Source of the DNA: Aradus depressus
Taxonomy: Eukaryota > Arthropoda > Insecta > Hemiptera > Aradidae
Direction of reading: 5' to 3'
NCBI GenBank assembly: GCA_963662175.1
Contig: OY759218.1
Span: forward strand, 47,871,427 to 47,935,426
Length of the DNA stretch: 64,000 bases
Part shown: piece by piece, positions 8,891 through 18,974 of the stretch
How the letters are laid out: each line of letters opens with the position of its first letter
Numbering within the stretch: position 1 is the first letter of the stretch
Translations under genes and position numbers: made by a program
The notes under the pieces: generated by a model
Database searches by the model: none
What the model was told of the DNA's origin: nothing
The model's input: the letters and a program-made list of their open reading frames with translations, nothing else

Positions 8891-10986
8891 GTAACTAGCG
8901 TTGGTACACTTTCGAAAAGGCAGCTGAGCCAGGCCCACTTGAGGGTGGTCCTACAACAGACTGGGCAGCTACACTCCTAACTCGATCTACCCTCCCATCC
9001 CCACACCTATATCAATCAACGATAGATATATGTAACTAGCGTTGGTAGACTTTCGAAAAGGCAGCTGAGCCAGGCCCACTTGAGGGTGGTCCTACAACAG
9101 ACTGGGCAGCTACACTCCTAACTCGATCTACCCTCCCATCCCCACACCTATATCAATCAACGATAGCTATATGTAACTAGCGTTGGTACACTTTCGAAAA
9201 GGCAGCTGAGCCAGGCCCACTTGAGGGTGATCCTACAACAAACTGGGCAGCTACACTCCTAACTCGATCTACCCTCCCATCCCCACACCTATATCAATCA
9301 ACGATAGCTACAGGTAACTAGCGTTGGTACACTTTAGAGAAGGCAGCTGAGCCACGCCCACTTGAGGGTGATCCTACAACAAACTGGGCAGCAACACTCC
9401 TGACTCGATCTACCCTCCCATCCCCACACCTATATCAATCAACGATAGCTATAGGTAACTAGCGTTGGTACACTTTCGAGAAGGCACCTGAGCCACGCCC
9501 GCTTGAGGGTGGTCCTACAACAGACCGGGCAGGTACACTCCTAACTCGATCTACTCTCCCATCCCCACAGCTATAGGTTTAAAGAAGTATTTGCGGCCCC
9601 ACTCGACAAAAATTTACTGTAAGTTTGTCTACCAGGCACCACCCTATATGTATAGGTACTATGAAAGGAGTGATGGATGAGCTGATGTTAGTGCTTTCTG
9701 TTTCAGTTCGATGTCGATGTCAGGGTTCACCATGGTTGGAGGCGGTGGAGGTGGTTCTGGTAACGGGACAGTCAGTCCCGGAGCCTGCCTCCAACAGCGG
9801 ACCGACTACTGCACCCTGCCTCCTCGGAGCTATGAAACCCTGTCACTGCCTACACCCTGCAGTCCTGCTCACCCATGCAGTCAGGCACATCCGCCTCATC
9901 CTCACCCTCACCCCCACCCCTCCTACCAGGGCCAGTATTCCGCCAATACCCTCAACTCCACTGGTAACTAAACAGAATATATTTGTATTTGGGTTATTCC
10001 ATTTGTAATCAGTGAAATTAGTTGTCACTCGGGTTTGCAATACCGGTAATCCGGCCGAGTTCCGATCCCGAGGAACCTGGTATTCGGACCGCGAAAATCC
10101 TGGAATTCCTTATTTAAAAAAAAAAAAATTATTTAAATAATGATAATAACTTTGCTGTCGAGAACTGTCATCGGAGCTGAAATCATGACATAAAAATATT
10201 CATTGTAATAAGTTATATTTTGTTTTTCTCAGTTTTGAAAAAAAAAAAACCTTTCTTTCAGTGGAGGATGCTTGTGAAAGTCGATTTCCGCTGGAAGTAG
10301 TAATGGTTTTAATGTCTTGAATTCCAAAAAGAATCTTATGCATTCAAAAACATATCAAAATTCGCTTTAATAACTAGATTATGGATTTCGCACCTATCCT
10401 TTGGTACATAATCAATAGCTAATATTTGCAATAAAAGCTTCTTCATGAATAAATAATTAGCGATGATTCAATAGAATGAATTATACTTAAGTATAAACAA
10501 AATAAGTTTCTACTATAAAAATATTTCAATAATTACAGCGACATCGGCTGAAGGGAAGGGGGGTTCAGGGGAGGAGGCTCAATCCAAAAACCCCAATAAC
10601 TGCCGATATAATGAATGTATCGATATGAAATTTCATATTTAAAGGCAAAACCCAATGAGGACATAACCTGTCAAATTTCAATTTATGAATTTATCGACAC
10701 AACATTTAGTATGAGGATTTCCTATGTAAGTCAACTGTTGAATATTAGCCGACTGGTTTTGAAGGGGGAGCGAAAATTTAATTGATTAGTTCGTTCTGGG
10801 GAAGTACATTGCTGGTGATTCCTCGACGACTTTTTTTTTTAAAAATCAGCTAATATGTGTTTAATATCTATTGATTGTCTAATATGTGTGTTGACAGGTC
10901 TAATCTCGCCAGGAGTTTCCGTTCCTATCGCGGTTCCCGGCCATAGTCCAGAGATGAACTCCCAGTACTGGCCCAGGCTGCAGTGA
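7871..10986 (+). CDS. Pax6: Pax6 (eyeless/twin of eyeless), last five coding exons
   Basis: A DNA-binding transcription factor of eye and brain development, acting in the nucleus. Coding exons are 7871-8017, 8546-8628, 8721-8890, 9707-9963 and 10898-10986, with GT..AG junctions and matching phases; they give about 248 residues ending at TGA 10984-10986. The exons encode an acidic linker, a complete homeodomain and a Pro/Ser/Thr-rich transactivation region with Gly and His-Pro runs. The C-terminus is [15 protein letters not shown] followed by QYWPRLQ, the conserved Pax6 ending. The paired-domain exons are absent here and should lie upstream of position 1, since exon 7871 starts inside a split codon. 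I cannot decide between the eyeless and twin-of-eyeless paralogues from this portion. Confidence 0.97.
8813..9583 (+). repeat. 141-bp tandem array of Pax6 exon end plus splice donor
   Basis: The motif TGGGCAG is at 8821, 8962, 9103, 9244, 9385 and (as CGGGCAG) 9526, an exact 141-bp period giving about 5.4 copies. The first copy is the true exon 3' end, its donor and the first intron bases. Later copies keep the exon-like 72 bp without stops, an in-phase AG (CAACAG in copies 2, 3 and 6, or GGGCAG in copies 2-5) and a GT at the donor position. The donor is strong in copies 4 and 5 (ACAG/GTAACT and ATAG/GTAACT) and weaker in copies 2 and 3 (TAT/GTAACT). The array lies inside the intron preceding exon 9707. 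Confidence 0.96.
9707..9963 (+). CDS. Pax6: Pax6 transactivation-domain exon
   Basis: The acceptor TTTCTGTTTCAG ends at 9706. The frame enters with one base completing the serine codon left open at 8890. The 85 codons encode SMSMSGFTM, a six-glycine run, a Cys/Thr/Tyr-rich stretch, and a His-Pro repeat ([11 protein letters not shown]) before [13 protein letters not shown]. The donor GTAACT starts at 9964. Longer frames that seem open here in other phases are not used. Confidence 0.95.
10545..10835 (-). repeat. Dispersed repeat, reverse copy in the last Pax6 intron
   Basis: In reverse complement this segment matches 5350-5860 (shared blocks ACTTCCCCAG, TTGACTTACATAG, TTGTGTCGATA and a CCCCTCC-rich part). 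The family is unknown. A similar C-rich and AATCAAT-containing segment at about 21830-21990 may be a third, more distant copy. Confidence 0.6.
10898..10986 (+). CDS. Pax6: Pax6 terminal coding exon
   Basis: The acceptor TTGACAG ends at 10897. The 29 codons encode [20 protein letters not shown] to YWPRLQ followed by TGA. This C-terminal block is one of the most conserved parts of Pax6 outside the DNA-binding domains and confirms the gene identity. Confidence 0.96.
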
Positions 10987-11684
10987 CCTACATCACAATC
11001 AGCAAAACACCCCGATCATCAGCATCAGCATCAGCAAACCATGCCCATCAAACCCTTTTATAGATGATTTACCATTTTCATTGTGGTTTCAGACCTCTAG
11101 CATGTTGACTGTTCAATCTCCACTGAAACTATTAGTTTAGAAAGAAAGTTCAGTCCGTTTTCAGAGTATTAATTTTCAGTCTAGTGCAAAACATGAGGAA
11201 AAACTACTTAATTATTTTGTAGAAAGGCAAGTGATGGTTCAAATGAAAGATATGGCGGTGGAGATCTCCGGTAAGGCTAACATTTCGACCCGATCTCCGG
11301 TTATCACGGACATAAAGTCGCTGTTTGAAAACTGTTCGTTTTCGACTGAAAAATTACAAAGCAATATTACTCCTCTTACCAAGACGCGTTCAAAGAGGTA
11401 TGGCGTAGTACGTAGGTAACAACTATGAAGTGTGCGCCTTTTGCGGATGGGCCTGCTAGTTACTCTTACGATGAAATGTGGTTGAAGAAAAGTATTTCCA
11501 GTCCTATAGCTGTTTACAAAAAAATGTTATCTCAAATTTTATTTATTTTTTAATTATTCAAAAATTATGCAATTAAATTTATGCTGCAACCTCTCTATTC
11601 AGTTTTTATTGTGATACAATATACGTGGAACTATAAGCCATAAAAATATTTTGTATAATCCCGAAAATATAATCCCGAGACACA
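10987..11684 (+). other. Probable Pax6 3' untranslated region
   Basis: The stretch follows the Pax6 stop codon directly and has no convincing coding content. A 62-codon frame at 11231-11419 has no family similarity and looks accidental. The end of the transcript cannot be fixed from sequence; AATAAA-type signals occur around 11720-11740 and again near 12240. Confidence 0.55.
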
Positions 11685-11742
11685 ACGGGTGATGTTGCAC
11701 AAAAGCAAGGTGCACCCGAAACAATAAAGAACAATAATAAAA
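11685..11742 (+). mobile_element. LINE 3' tail with hairpin (R1-like family)
   Basis: ACGGGTGATGTTGCAC, an AAGCAAGG segment, GTGCACCCG and AATAAAG form a short stem-loop (GGGTG..GCAC pairing with GTGCACCC) followed by A-rich sequence. The same hairpin ends the R1-like LINE at 46977-47022. Only the last 60 bp of that family is here. Confidence 0.75.
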
Positions 11743-12756
11743 GTCTCCTATTATCATTATTATTATTTATTTATTTGCTATATATTTGATTTAAAAGATA
11801 ACTTTGAGCTGGCTCTGGCAACGGACCAAATTATTCTTTCCTATTAAAATTGTGGTAATTCCCATTCTTCATGAGAAGTTGGACAACCTGTAAACTCTGA
11901 ATTTCAACCTTATCCTACTTCAGTGTCCAGTGCCTCTCTCTTCTATTATGCATACCCAAGAACAACCTTATATTGTTTTATGTATTTAAAATTCTGTAAA
12001 TTAAAATAAAATAATTGAGTTGTTTTGTTGTAATTAAAATTAGGTTAGTTTAAATAAAAGTATGAAAGCACTATTGTAAATTTTCTGTGTAATCAAACCA
12101 AATCAAGTGCAAAGGGAGTATACATTCTTAAAAAAATTAGGCTTAATTTTATTGATGTAATTTTTATTTATTGTATCTTGAGTTTTTTCACTGTAATTAT
12201 ATAGATACAAAATACTCAATCCTTTTCGTATGATGAAATAATAAAAAGTTTTATAATACGTACCTTTGTTTTTTTTGTTGTTTTGTTTTCGAGTAAAAAA
12301 ATTGTATTATCTTTATAAATATGTATTTATGTATTTCACTCATATTGAATGAACTACTGTCAAATAAAATTTTTTAAACTAAAGTTTTTGCACCAATTTG
12401 TTGCATCAGATTCAAATAACTAGATAACTTGTTAATTTTACTAAAGGATTAAAGGATACATAGAAAGTAGGGAAGAGTGGGGCACGTTCCACTAATTTTC
12501 ATAAAAAGTAGAATTACCGCTAAACGCTATGCGATTTTGCTGTTTTTTGTTAGAAGGAGTAAACTTCATCTAGTCCATCTTGATATTAGTAAGTCCCCTT
12601 GATATAAGTATCGCACATTAATTAATAAATGGTTGAATGTGCCTTACTGGTAAAAAAGAAGGAATACAATAGGTATATTAAAATATTTCATCTTCTTCCT
12701 GAAAGAATGCGGGTCTCCATCACAATCCTCCACCATTCGCCTCAATCTAAATAGTC
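11743..12756. other. AT-rich intergenic DNA, no gene seen
   Basis: No frame longer than noise and no recognisable repeat family. It contains several AATAAA motifs and T- and A-rich runs. Confidence 0.5.
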
Positions 12757-12900
12757 CAGTGCAATTAGTCATTATAAATGAAAAATGACGGAACCCAGGT
12801 ATAATGAATGGATTTGAATGATTTTTTTTTTCATTTCTAATGCCTTAAACTGAAAAGTTTACTTACTGAAAATTACCGCAATTTCGAAAATCCGTAAATT
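12757..12900 (+). repeat. Left copy of an inverted repeat flanking the LINE
   Basis: TAGTCCAGTGCAATTAG and GGAACCCAGG followed by TATAATGAATGGATTTG recur in reverse complement at about 16440-16545. The similarity appears to continue with decay toward TTACCGC. The two copies flank the LINE body, so either the LINE entered an older palindromic element or two copies of one family inserted in opposite orientation. Confidence 0.68.
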
Positions 12901-13076
12901 AAAAAAAAAAATCAAATTTTTAGAAATTTCAACATCTGCTGAATCACTATTCTTACTGTAACTATTCATAATTAATAATTATCCGAATATAATCGAGAAT
13001 TTCAACAAATACTGCAAAAAATATTCAAAATAACGTTCCACGTGGACTCAGGCACGACACTACTATTCAAGGCTGT

Positions 13077-14279
13077 TTGCTGTCTCTTTACATACCTACA
13101 GAGACGCCTCCCCCGTCGATAGAGATGGAACGGCTGGCGGAGAGATGCAAATCAGTAGGACTTCCCCTAATTATTGGCTGCGACTCGAACTCGCACCATA
13201 CAGCCTGGGGAAGCTCGGACTGCAACAGGAGAGGGATTGAGTTATTGGAGTTTTTGGTAAGTCAAAACTTATTTACTATGAATAGAGGGGTAGAACCAAC
13301 GTTCATGGTAAGAAATAGAAGTGAGGTTATAGATATTACTACAGTCTCGGAGGACATGTTAGATAAAATTCTAGACTGGAGGGTCTCAGACATACTGACA
13401 CAATCAGACCACAGACCGATAAGTTTTAAAATTAAAGCCAAAATCAGAGAAACAGAAAGCTGGAGAAATCCACGAAAGATAAATTGGAGAATCTTCGATA
13501 GAGAGATAGACGCAGCAGTAGAAAATCTGGGGGAAACCACATTCTCAAACATAGACCAGATGGAAGAGACACTCAGAAGGATTGCGCTGGGCGCCTTTGA
13601 GGCTGCCTGTCCGCAAATACGCAGAGAAACAAAGAGGGCACCGTGGTGGGGAGCCAGTCTAAGCTCCCTACAAAAACGATGCAGAAAACTAAAGAAGAAA
13701 GCAAGAAGATCTAAAGAGGAACCACAGTGGGTCCTCTACAAAGAAGCAAAGAAAGAATATAGTAAGGAAATAAGAAAAGCCAAATGGGAAAACTGGAAAC
13801 GGTGTTGCGAGGAAGTTGAAGGGGCAAGAGAATCGTCGAGAATAATGAAGATCCTGAGCAAGTGCGGTGAAGCAAGGCTTGGGACGGTGAAAAGAAACGA
13901 CGGAACTGGAACCCTCAATAATGAGGAAACGCTAGAAATAATGCTAAGGTCACACCTACCAGGTGCGACCTGGGAGAGACGAAGAGAGGGGGATACAGAG
14001 CGGTCGAGCAATAGACAAGACCAAACAATGGCTAGGTTAATAATTAGTGAACGAGCGGCTAGATGGGTTATAAGCTCATTTGGGCCGTTCAAATCAGCAG
14101 GACCAGATGGACTTATACCCATAATTCTTCAAAGAAGTTGGGGAAGACTAGGACAACTATGGAGCGAGCTAATGAGAATGAGCATTTCTACAGGATACAT
14201 ACCTAAGAAATGGAGAGAAGTTAGAGCAGTGTTTATACCCAAACCAGGGAAGGCAGACTACATGCAGCCAAAATCATAG
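13077..14279 (+). pseudogene. LINE ORF2, endonuclease and RT N-terminal part
   Basis: The 400-codon frame begins inside the endonuclease; the first Met is fortuitous. It contains the catalytic block GCDSNSHHTAWGSS and the terminal SDHRPI typical of APE-type LINE endonucleases. After a basic linker comes the RT finger motif KSAGPDGLIP and AVFIPKPGK. The frame ends at a TAG where related elements have KSxRPISL; the same frame goes on past the stop as RMISLSSFLLKGTKKLVDKY. So a substitution has ended the frame and the product would lack all RT catalysis. Confidence 0.9.
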
Positions 14280-14456
14280 AGGATGATCAGCCTATCGTCA
14301 TTTCTTTTGAAAGGGACGAAGAAGCTGGTTGATAAGTACATCATGGAAGAGGGCAAGGTAGGAAAAACAGAAACCAACATGCGTATCTGAAGGGTAGATC
14401 AACAACTACAGTGCAGTCCGCAAGGAGGGTGTCTGTCACCTCATCTTTGGTGCCTG

Positions 14457-16151
14457 GTGGTGGACGAGCTTATCTGCAAACTGAACAGAGAAGGATATTA
14501 CATGCAGGCCTACTCTGATGATGGAGTCATCCTGATCAGAGGAAAGTTCCTGGATACTGTCTGCTCTGCGATGCAAGCAGCCCTAGATATTGTAGGAGAA
14601 TGGTGTGAAGATAAGGGACTGACCGTTAGTCCGAACAAAACGAAATTAGTCCTCTTCACCAGAAAGAGGAAGAGAGAGGGTCTCTTTAGACCCAAACTGT
14701 TCGGACGAGAGCTGGAACTGAGTGATAATGTGAAATATCTGGGAATACACCTGGATACTTCATTGTCATGGAGAATACACATCCAGGCCACCCACAATAA
14801 ATCTATTGGGGCATTCTGGCAGTGCAGAAGAGCAATTGGGAGAACATGGGGTATTAGCCCTAAATCAGTAGTTTGGATATATGAGGCGGTGATCAAACCA
14901 CGAGTCACTTATGCTGCGGTGTGCTGGTGGCACAAGGTGGCGCAACAGAGTGTAAGCAGTAAACTTCAAAAGATAGTACGTCTAGTATGCCTTGCAGCAA
15001 CCGGAGCTATGAGAACAACGCCCACGGCTGCTATGGCTATGATAGTAGGAATTGAGCCTCTGGATGTAAGTGTACGAAATTCAGCAATGAATACCTGCTG
15101 CAGTCTCGAGGCTAAAGGAGAGTGGAATAGGGCGTTCAGAGGGGGACACTCCAGAATCAAGGAGGTATTAAGTGAGATAGATCCCATATTTAAATGGAGA
15201 AAAGATGAGATGGTACAGCGCACCAACCTAAATAGGAAGTATGCAGTAACTATCAGGAGTAGAGAGAGAGCACAGCAAGAAGCGACAGAAGTTCCTGGGA
15301 AGCATATATTTTGCTTTACAGACGGTTCTAGGCAGAAGGACACAGGACTCACGGGAGGGAGTGTATGGATCCCGAGTCTGGAGGTGGAGGCCGTCATCCC
15401 GCTGGGATTCCATGCTACGGTATTTCAAGCGGAGGTGATGGCCATTCTGGAATGTGCGTCCAGAAGAGAGGTACTGAACAGCGACATGGAGGAGGTGAAA
15501 ATCTTCTCCGATAGTCAAGCAGCACTCCAAGCACTTGCCAGCGCAGAAATCAAATCAAAGCTGGTAAGAGAGTGCGCAAATCAGTTAAACATCCTAGGAA
15601 ACCGCAAGAAGGTTGGACTCTACTGGGTTCCCGGACATTCGGGGATCCAGGGAAACGAAGAGGCGGACCGACTAGCCAAGGAAGGTTCAAGTAAACCTTT
15701 CATAGGGCCAGAACCGGTGCTGGGAGTATCTCGGGAGACATATCGAACCCGAATCAAAGAATGGACTAAGGACCTTTTGGAGCGCACTTGGAGAGAAAAG
15801 ACCACATGCAGGCAGTCGAAGATGTTCCTGGGAGGGGAGTCCAGGGTTCTGAAAGACGAGATCCTGAACCTCAAAAGGAACGAGCTCAGGCAACTGACTG
15901 GAGTTCTCACAGGACATGGTCCGTTCAATAGACATCTACACACTGTGGGAGTCAGGGACAGTCCTACCTGCGATAGATGTGGGGAAGAAGATGAAACGGC
16001 GGCACACTTCCTGGGTATCTGCTCGGGATATGCGCGAATAAGATTCCACATCTTTGGTAGAGATGCAATCGCAGAGGAAGACTTCAGAAGATTGAACTAT
16101 GAGAGCATTCTTAGGTTCATTAAGGAAACTGGGAGACTGAGCACTCCATGA
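14457..16151 (+). pseudogene. LINE ORF2, RT C-terminal part, RNase H and zinc motif
   Basis: Before this frame, QHAYLKGRSTTTVQ (readable to about 14413) jumps to PQGGCLSPHLWCL in another phase, so motif A with its aspartate is deleted. The frame carries the RT catalytic box as YSDD (residues about 19-23), the thumb, then RNase H with FTDGS, QAEVMAI, FSDSQAA and GNEEADRLA supplying the D-E-D-D residues. It ends with CDRCGEEDETAAHFLGIC. The Met at 14457 is not a real start. Domain order and the intact RNase H show that decay is mainly the one deletion. Confidence 0.9.
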
Positions 16152-16419
16152 AGGACTTGGGTCAGGTAGTATAAGTTAGTATAAATATAGGCACATAGGT
16201 GATATAATAAGGGGGAAGCCAAGCGCTTCCAGGGAAGGGATAAAAGCACTGAGTGCTTAGGTCCCTAGGTGTAAGCACCAGCCCACCACAGATATATATA
16301 CCTACTTTTTATAGAAATTAAATAATTCTCGAGAGAAAAAATGAATGTAGCTTTAAAAGGAGTTACTACACTAGAAGTAACTTCATTTTCATGGGAGTAT
16401 CCTTAAAAAAAAAGTAATT

Positions 16420-16545
16420 AGCGGAAAGTTTCAAAGGGTAAAATTTTTACGTTTTAGTATAAGAAATTCAAAAAACCCGGAAACCAAATCCATTCATTAT
16501 AGCTGGGTTCCGAGATATAAACCTAATTGCACTGGACTAAAAGCC
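16420..16545 (-). repeat. Right copy of the inverted repeat flanking the LINE
   Basis: Reverse-complement counterpart of 12757-12900: on the + strand it reads CCAAATCCATTCATTATAGC, TGGGTTCCGAG and CTAATTGCACTGGACTA. Point differences show it is old. Confidence 0.68.
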
Positions 16546-16554
16546 TTTTACCTA

Positions 16555-16645
16555 CATCCTCTGATGCCCAACACTAGGAGATCCACCTCGACGTCGTACA
16601 GCCAACGAAGTCTAGGTCTTCCTCTTCGCCTGTCACCACTTGGCC
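16555..16645 (-). mobile_element. LINE C-terminal tail fragment
   Basis: The minus strand reads RRRGRPRLRWLYDVEVDLLV followed by GIRGCR. This is the widespread LINE C-terminal motif (GRPRxRWxDxVExDLxxLGxR). The fragment is too short to place in a clade. Confidence 0.62.
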
Positions 16646-17312
16646 TACCGTAAAGGGCATGTTTTGGGAGTCTCCCTTCGGCCTCCCCAAATATATATAT
16701 ATATATATATTAAAAAATATCTAATATAAATATATTTGTTATATTTTGTTAACGTTTTACCATTATTCAGGCATTATCAAAACTTTTGTATCAAAATAGA
16801 CAATTTATAATCATTATATTTTAATATTTACTACAATATCAATATCAAATTAACAAAAATAATATAAATATATTTTGGGGAGACGGAAGGCCAATCTGTT
16901 TTTGTTTCAAACCACATTCATCAAATGAACATTATACTGGTCTCAAATCAAGGAAATTCTTCATCAAATTTCGATACCTATCTACGTCAATATTATACCA
17001 TTTTCCATTCTCGGATTACATAGATACTTACCTACTTTCTTACGTACATGTGCGTAAATTGCTGTGAATGTGAGAAAAAGTTCATTTGTATCAAAAACGT
17101 AAACCTACATTTAGATGGAGAGCAGAAACCTACGAGGGTCTGGGTGTAGCCTGAGAATTAAGAGATCGAAAGACCCCGAAATGAACAAAAATATAAGACA
17201 AGAGCCCAACAAAAAAGAGATCGAAGGGCCCTGAAAAAATGAGAGCAGAAGGACAGACAGTCTATTTGACAACTACATTGTCTGTACAATAGGAAGACCG
17301 AAGGTTTAGCGA
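16646..17312. other. Noncoding, no gene seen
   Basis: AT-rich DNA with an (AT)n tract at about 16690-16712. Two related segments, TTTGGGAGTCTCCCTTCGGC near 16665 and TTTTGGGGAGACGGAAGGCC near 16873, form an imperfect inverted pair around it, which may mark a small palindromic element. Confidence 0.45.
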
Positions 17313-17635
17313 CTGAGCACCAGGGTCCACGGTTCCAGATCCCCCCTCTCGGGCCCACGGTTCTAGACCCTTCTCACGGGCCCATAGTTCCAGACCTGAA
17401 CCTGAGTCCACTGTTCCAGACCTGAACCCGGGTCCACGGTTCTAGACCCTTCTCACGGGCCCATAGTCCCAGACCTGAACCTGAGTCCACTGTTCCAGAC
17501 CTGAAGCCGGGTCCACGGTTCTAGACCCTTCTCACGGGCCCATAGTCCCAGACCTGAACCTGAGTCCACTGTTCCAGACCTGAACACGGGCCCACGGTTC
17601 TAGATCTGCTCTCGTGCCCACTGGCCCAGATCGAC
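17313..17635 (+). repeat. 79-bp minisatellite with 26-bp substructure
   Basis: CACGGTTCTAGA occurs at 17356, 17435, 17514 and 17593, an exact 79-bp period. Each unit is made of three related segments of about 26 bp built on CCACGGTTCTAGACC, CCATAGTCCCAGACC and CCACTGTTCCAGACC. It is GC-rich relative to its surroundings. The repeats directly follow one another with no spacers, so this is not a CRISPR array. Confidence 0.92.
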
Positions 17636-18357
17636 CTATTTACCATACTCTTTCCTGTGAACATATTTAAAAATCCTCAATTGGCCTTATCGTCAGCGCT
17701 TAAACGTGAGCTTAATACGCTCAAACCTTTCTTCTGATGCAGCATTTGGTGCTGTATAACATCCAAATAAATTATGTTTTTCATAAAATGCATTTTGCAT
17801 AAAGAAAATGAGGTTGAAAACCAAAAATATGCTATTTTTGCTAAAAATGGAAAAAATTGTGGTTATTTGAATTCACATATTATCTATATCTCCTCACGTA
17901 ATTTAAAAAACTATAAGCTCAATCGACCCAGAATTTTGTCTTTAATTTATGACGGAATAAAAGTTTCTGAGAAATACGTCGTTTGTGAGTTATGCGTGAA
18001 AAACCGAAAAAAGTCCGAACATTTTGATATTTTTGAGACATCCCACCTAGAGTAGAAGCAGAAAATTGACGAAAACGTTAAAAAAAAATCTCTTTTCACA
18101 TGTCAATGAAGAGATTAAAACCGTTTCCAGCTTTCCACGAATGATTTCATGCTAGAGACTTATTTTGGCCTTACTTTCCTGGCCTAGGTTTAATTGTGAA
18201 AAAAATTCTAGAAGACAAGATTTTTTTTTCTCTGGATTACTCTTAGAACTTATTCGTAATATTTATAATATATACATATATTTTCTTAAATATTTCCTTA
18301 AGTATCTAACATTTTCTTTTTTCAAGTTAAACCGTTTCCGTTTCTAAGCTAATCTTT
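17636..18357. other. AT-rich DNA, no gene seen
   Basis: A 93-codon frame at 17774-18055 is open and asparagine/lysine-rich, but I recognise no family and the composition fits chance in AT-rich DNA. Confidence 0.45.
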
Positions 18358-18367
18358 TACTAACTAG

Positions 18368-18854
18368 TAATTGTAGGAGTATTGAGGGTCAGTCAAAGAT
18401 GGAAAAAAAAACACTATTCAGATGCCAACGTTTCGATATATTTTATATCATCATCAGGGCCTACAAACATGGGGGAGAAATCAAGATTAGAATCAAAAAT
18501 AAACAAACAAAAAAAAAAAAAATTTTTTTTTTTTTTTTTTGATAAACATTACTGAACGTTAAAAATACACTATAAGAAGTTGAAAATTGAAACTGACTTA
18601 CTATGAATAATTATTAAACATTAAAATTAAATATGATTACATTACTAAACATAAACACTAATAATGGAAATAGACAAATAGGTGGAACATAATAAAGAGT
18701 AAACATTAAAATGACTTACTATGAATAAGCAGGGTTGGGGAGAAGGCATGTACACTGGATGGAGTCTTACATTGCAATGAAATGGTACAAAATAATACTA
18801 GGGTGCTAAAGGAAACAGGTACAGGGAGCTCGGGAAACCCCGTCATAACTGTCA
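18368..18854 (-). repeat. Left inverted arm of the Penelope-like element
   Basis: It starts TAATTGTAGGAGTATTGAGG and ends CCCCGTCATAACTGTCA, and is the reverse complement of 20738-21222. It includes an A/T homopolymer block around 18509-18540 and an antisense hammerhead motif. Confidence 0.93.
18422..18459 (-). ncRNA. Hammerhead ribozyme motif, left arm (antisense)
   Basis: Identical core and stem II on the minus strand within the inverted arm. Because the arm is inverted, a full-length + strand transcript carries only the complement here; a minus-strand transcript would carry an active-looking copy. Confidence 0.75.
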
Positions 18855-18974
18855 TTACCGGACAACCGGGGAAACCCCGTCATATTTTTACGTAACAATC
18901 CCGACATTTTAATAATATCAACTGACAAATCGAAACAAACTGTTGCAATTATTAAATCAGAGTACGAGAATAAA

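Larger units (their letters stand above)
13041..16300 (+). mobile_element. RNase H-bearing LINE (I/LOA-like), 5'-truncated and internally deleted
   Basis: The element encodes, in order, part of an apurinic endonuclease, a reverse transcriptase, RNase H and a C-terminal zinc motif. This domain set fits the I-superfamily (I, LOA, Outcast and relatives) and excludes R1 and Jockey, which lack RNase H. The 5' part including ORF1 and the start of the endonuclease is missing. A nonsense codon lies at 14277-14279, and a deletion around 14415 removes reverse-transcriptase motif A. The 3' UTR runs to about 16300. Confidence 0.9.

Noticed and set aside
8707..8898. Open frame overlapping the Pax6 homeobox exon
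   Set aside because: It is in the wrong phase; the true frame gives [14 protein letters not shown] and joins the neighbouring exons.
9625..10008. 127-codon frame over the Pax6 transactivation exon
   Set aside because: A phase shadow of the real exon 9707-9963, whose frame yields the conserved Pax6 sequence.
10040..10100. End of another hAT element (GGTAATCCGGCCGAGTTCCG)
   Set aside because: It recalls the ends of 5941-7441 but no matching second end or target duplication was found nearby.
11231..11419. 62-codon frame downstream of Pax6
   Set aside because: No recognisable family, no splice or start context; probably 3' UTR.
14966..16051. Several minus-strand open frames opposite the LINE
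   Set aside because: Antisense shadows of the LINE ORF2 coding sequence.
17313..17635. CRISPR-like array
   Set aside because: Units are head-to-tail minisatellite repeats with no unique spacers, in a eukaryotic genome; the same holds for 5481-5677 and 8813-9583.
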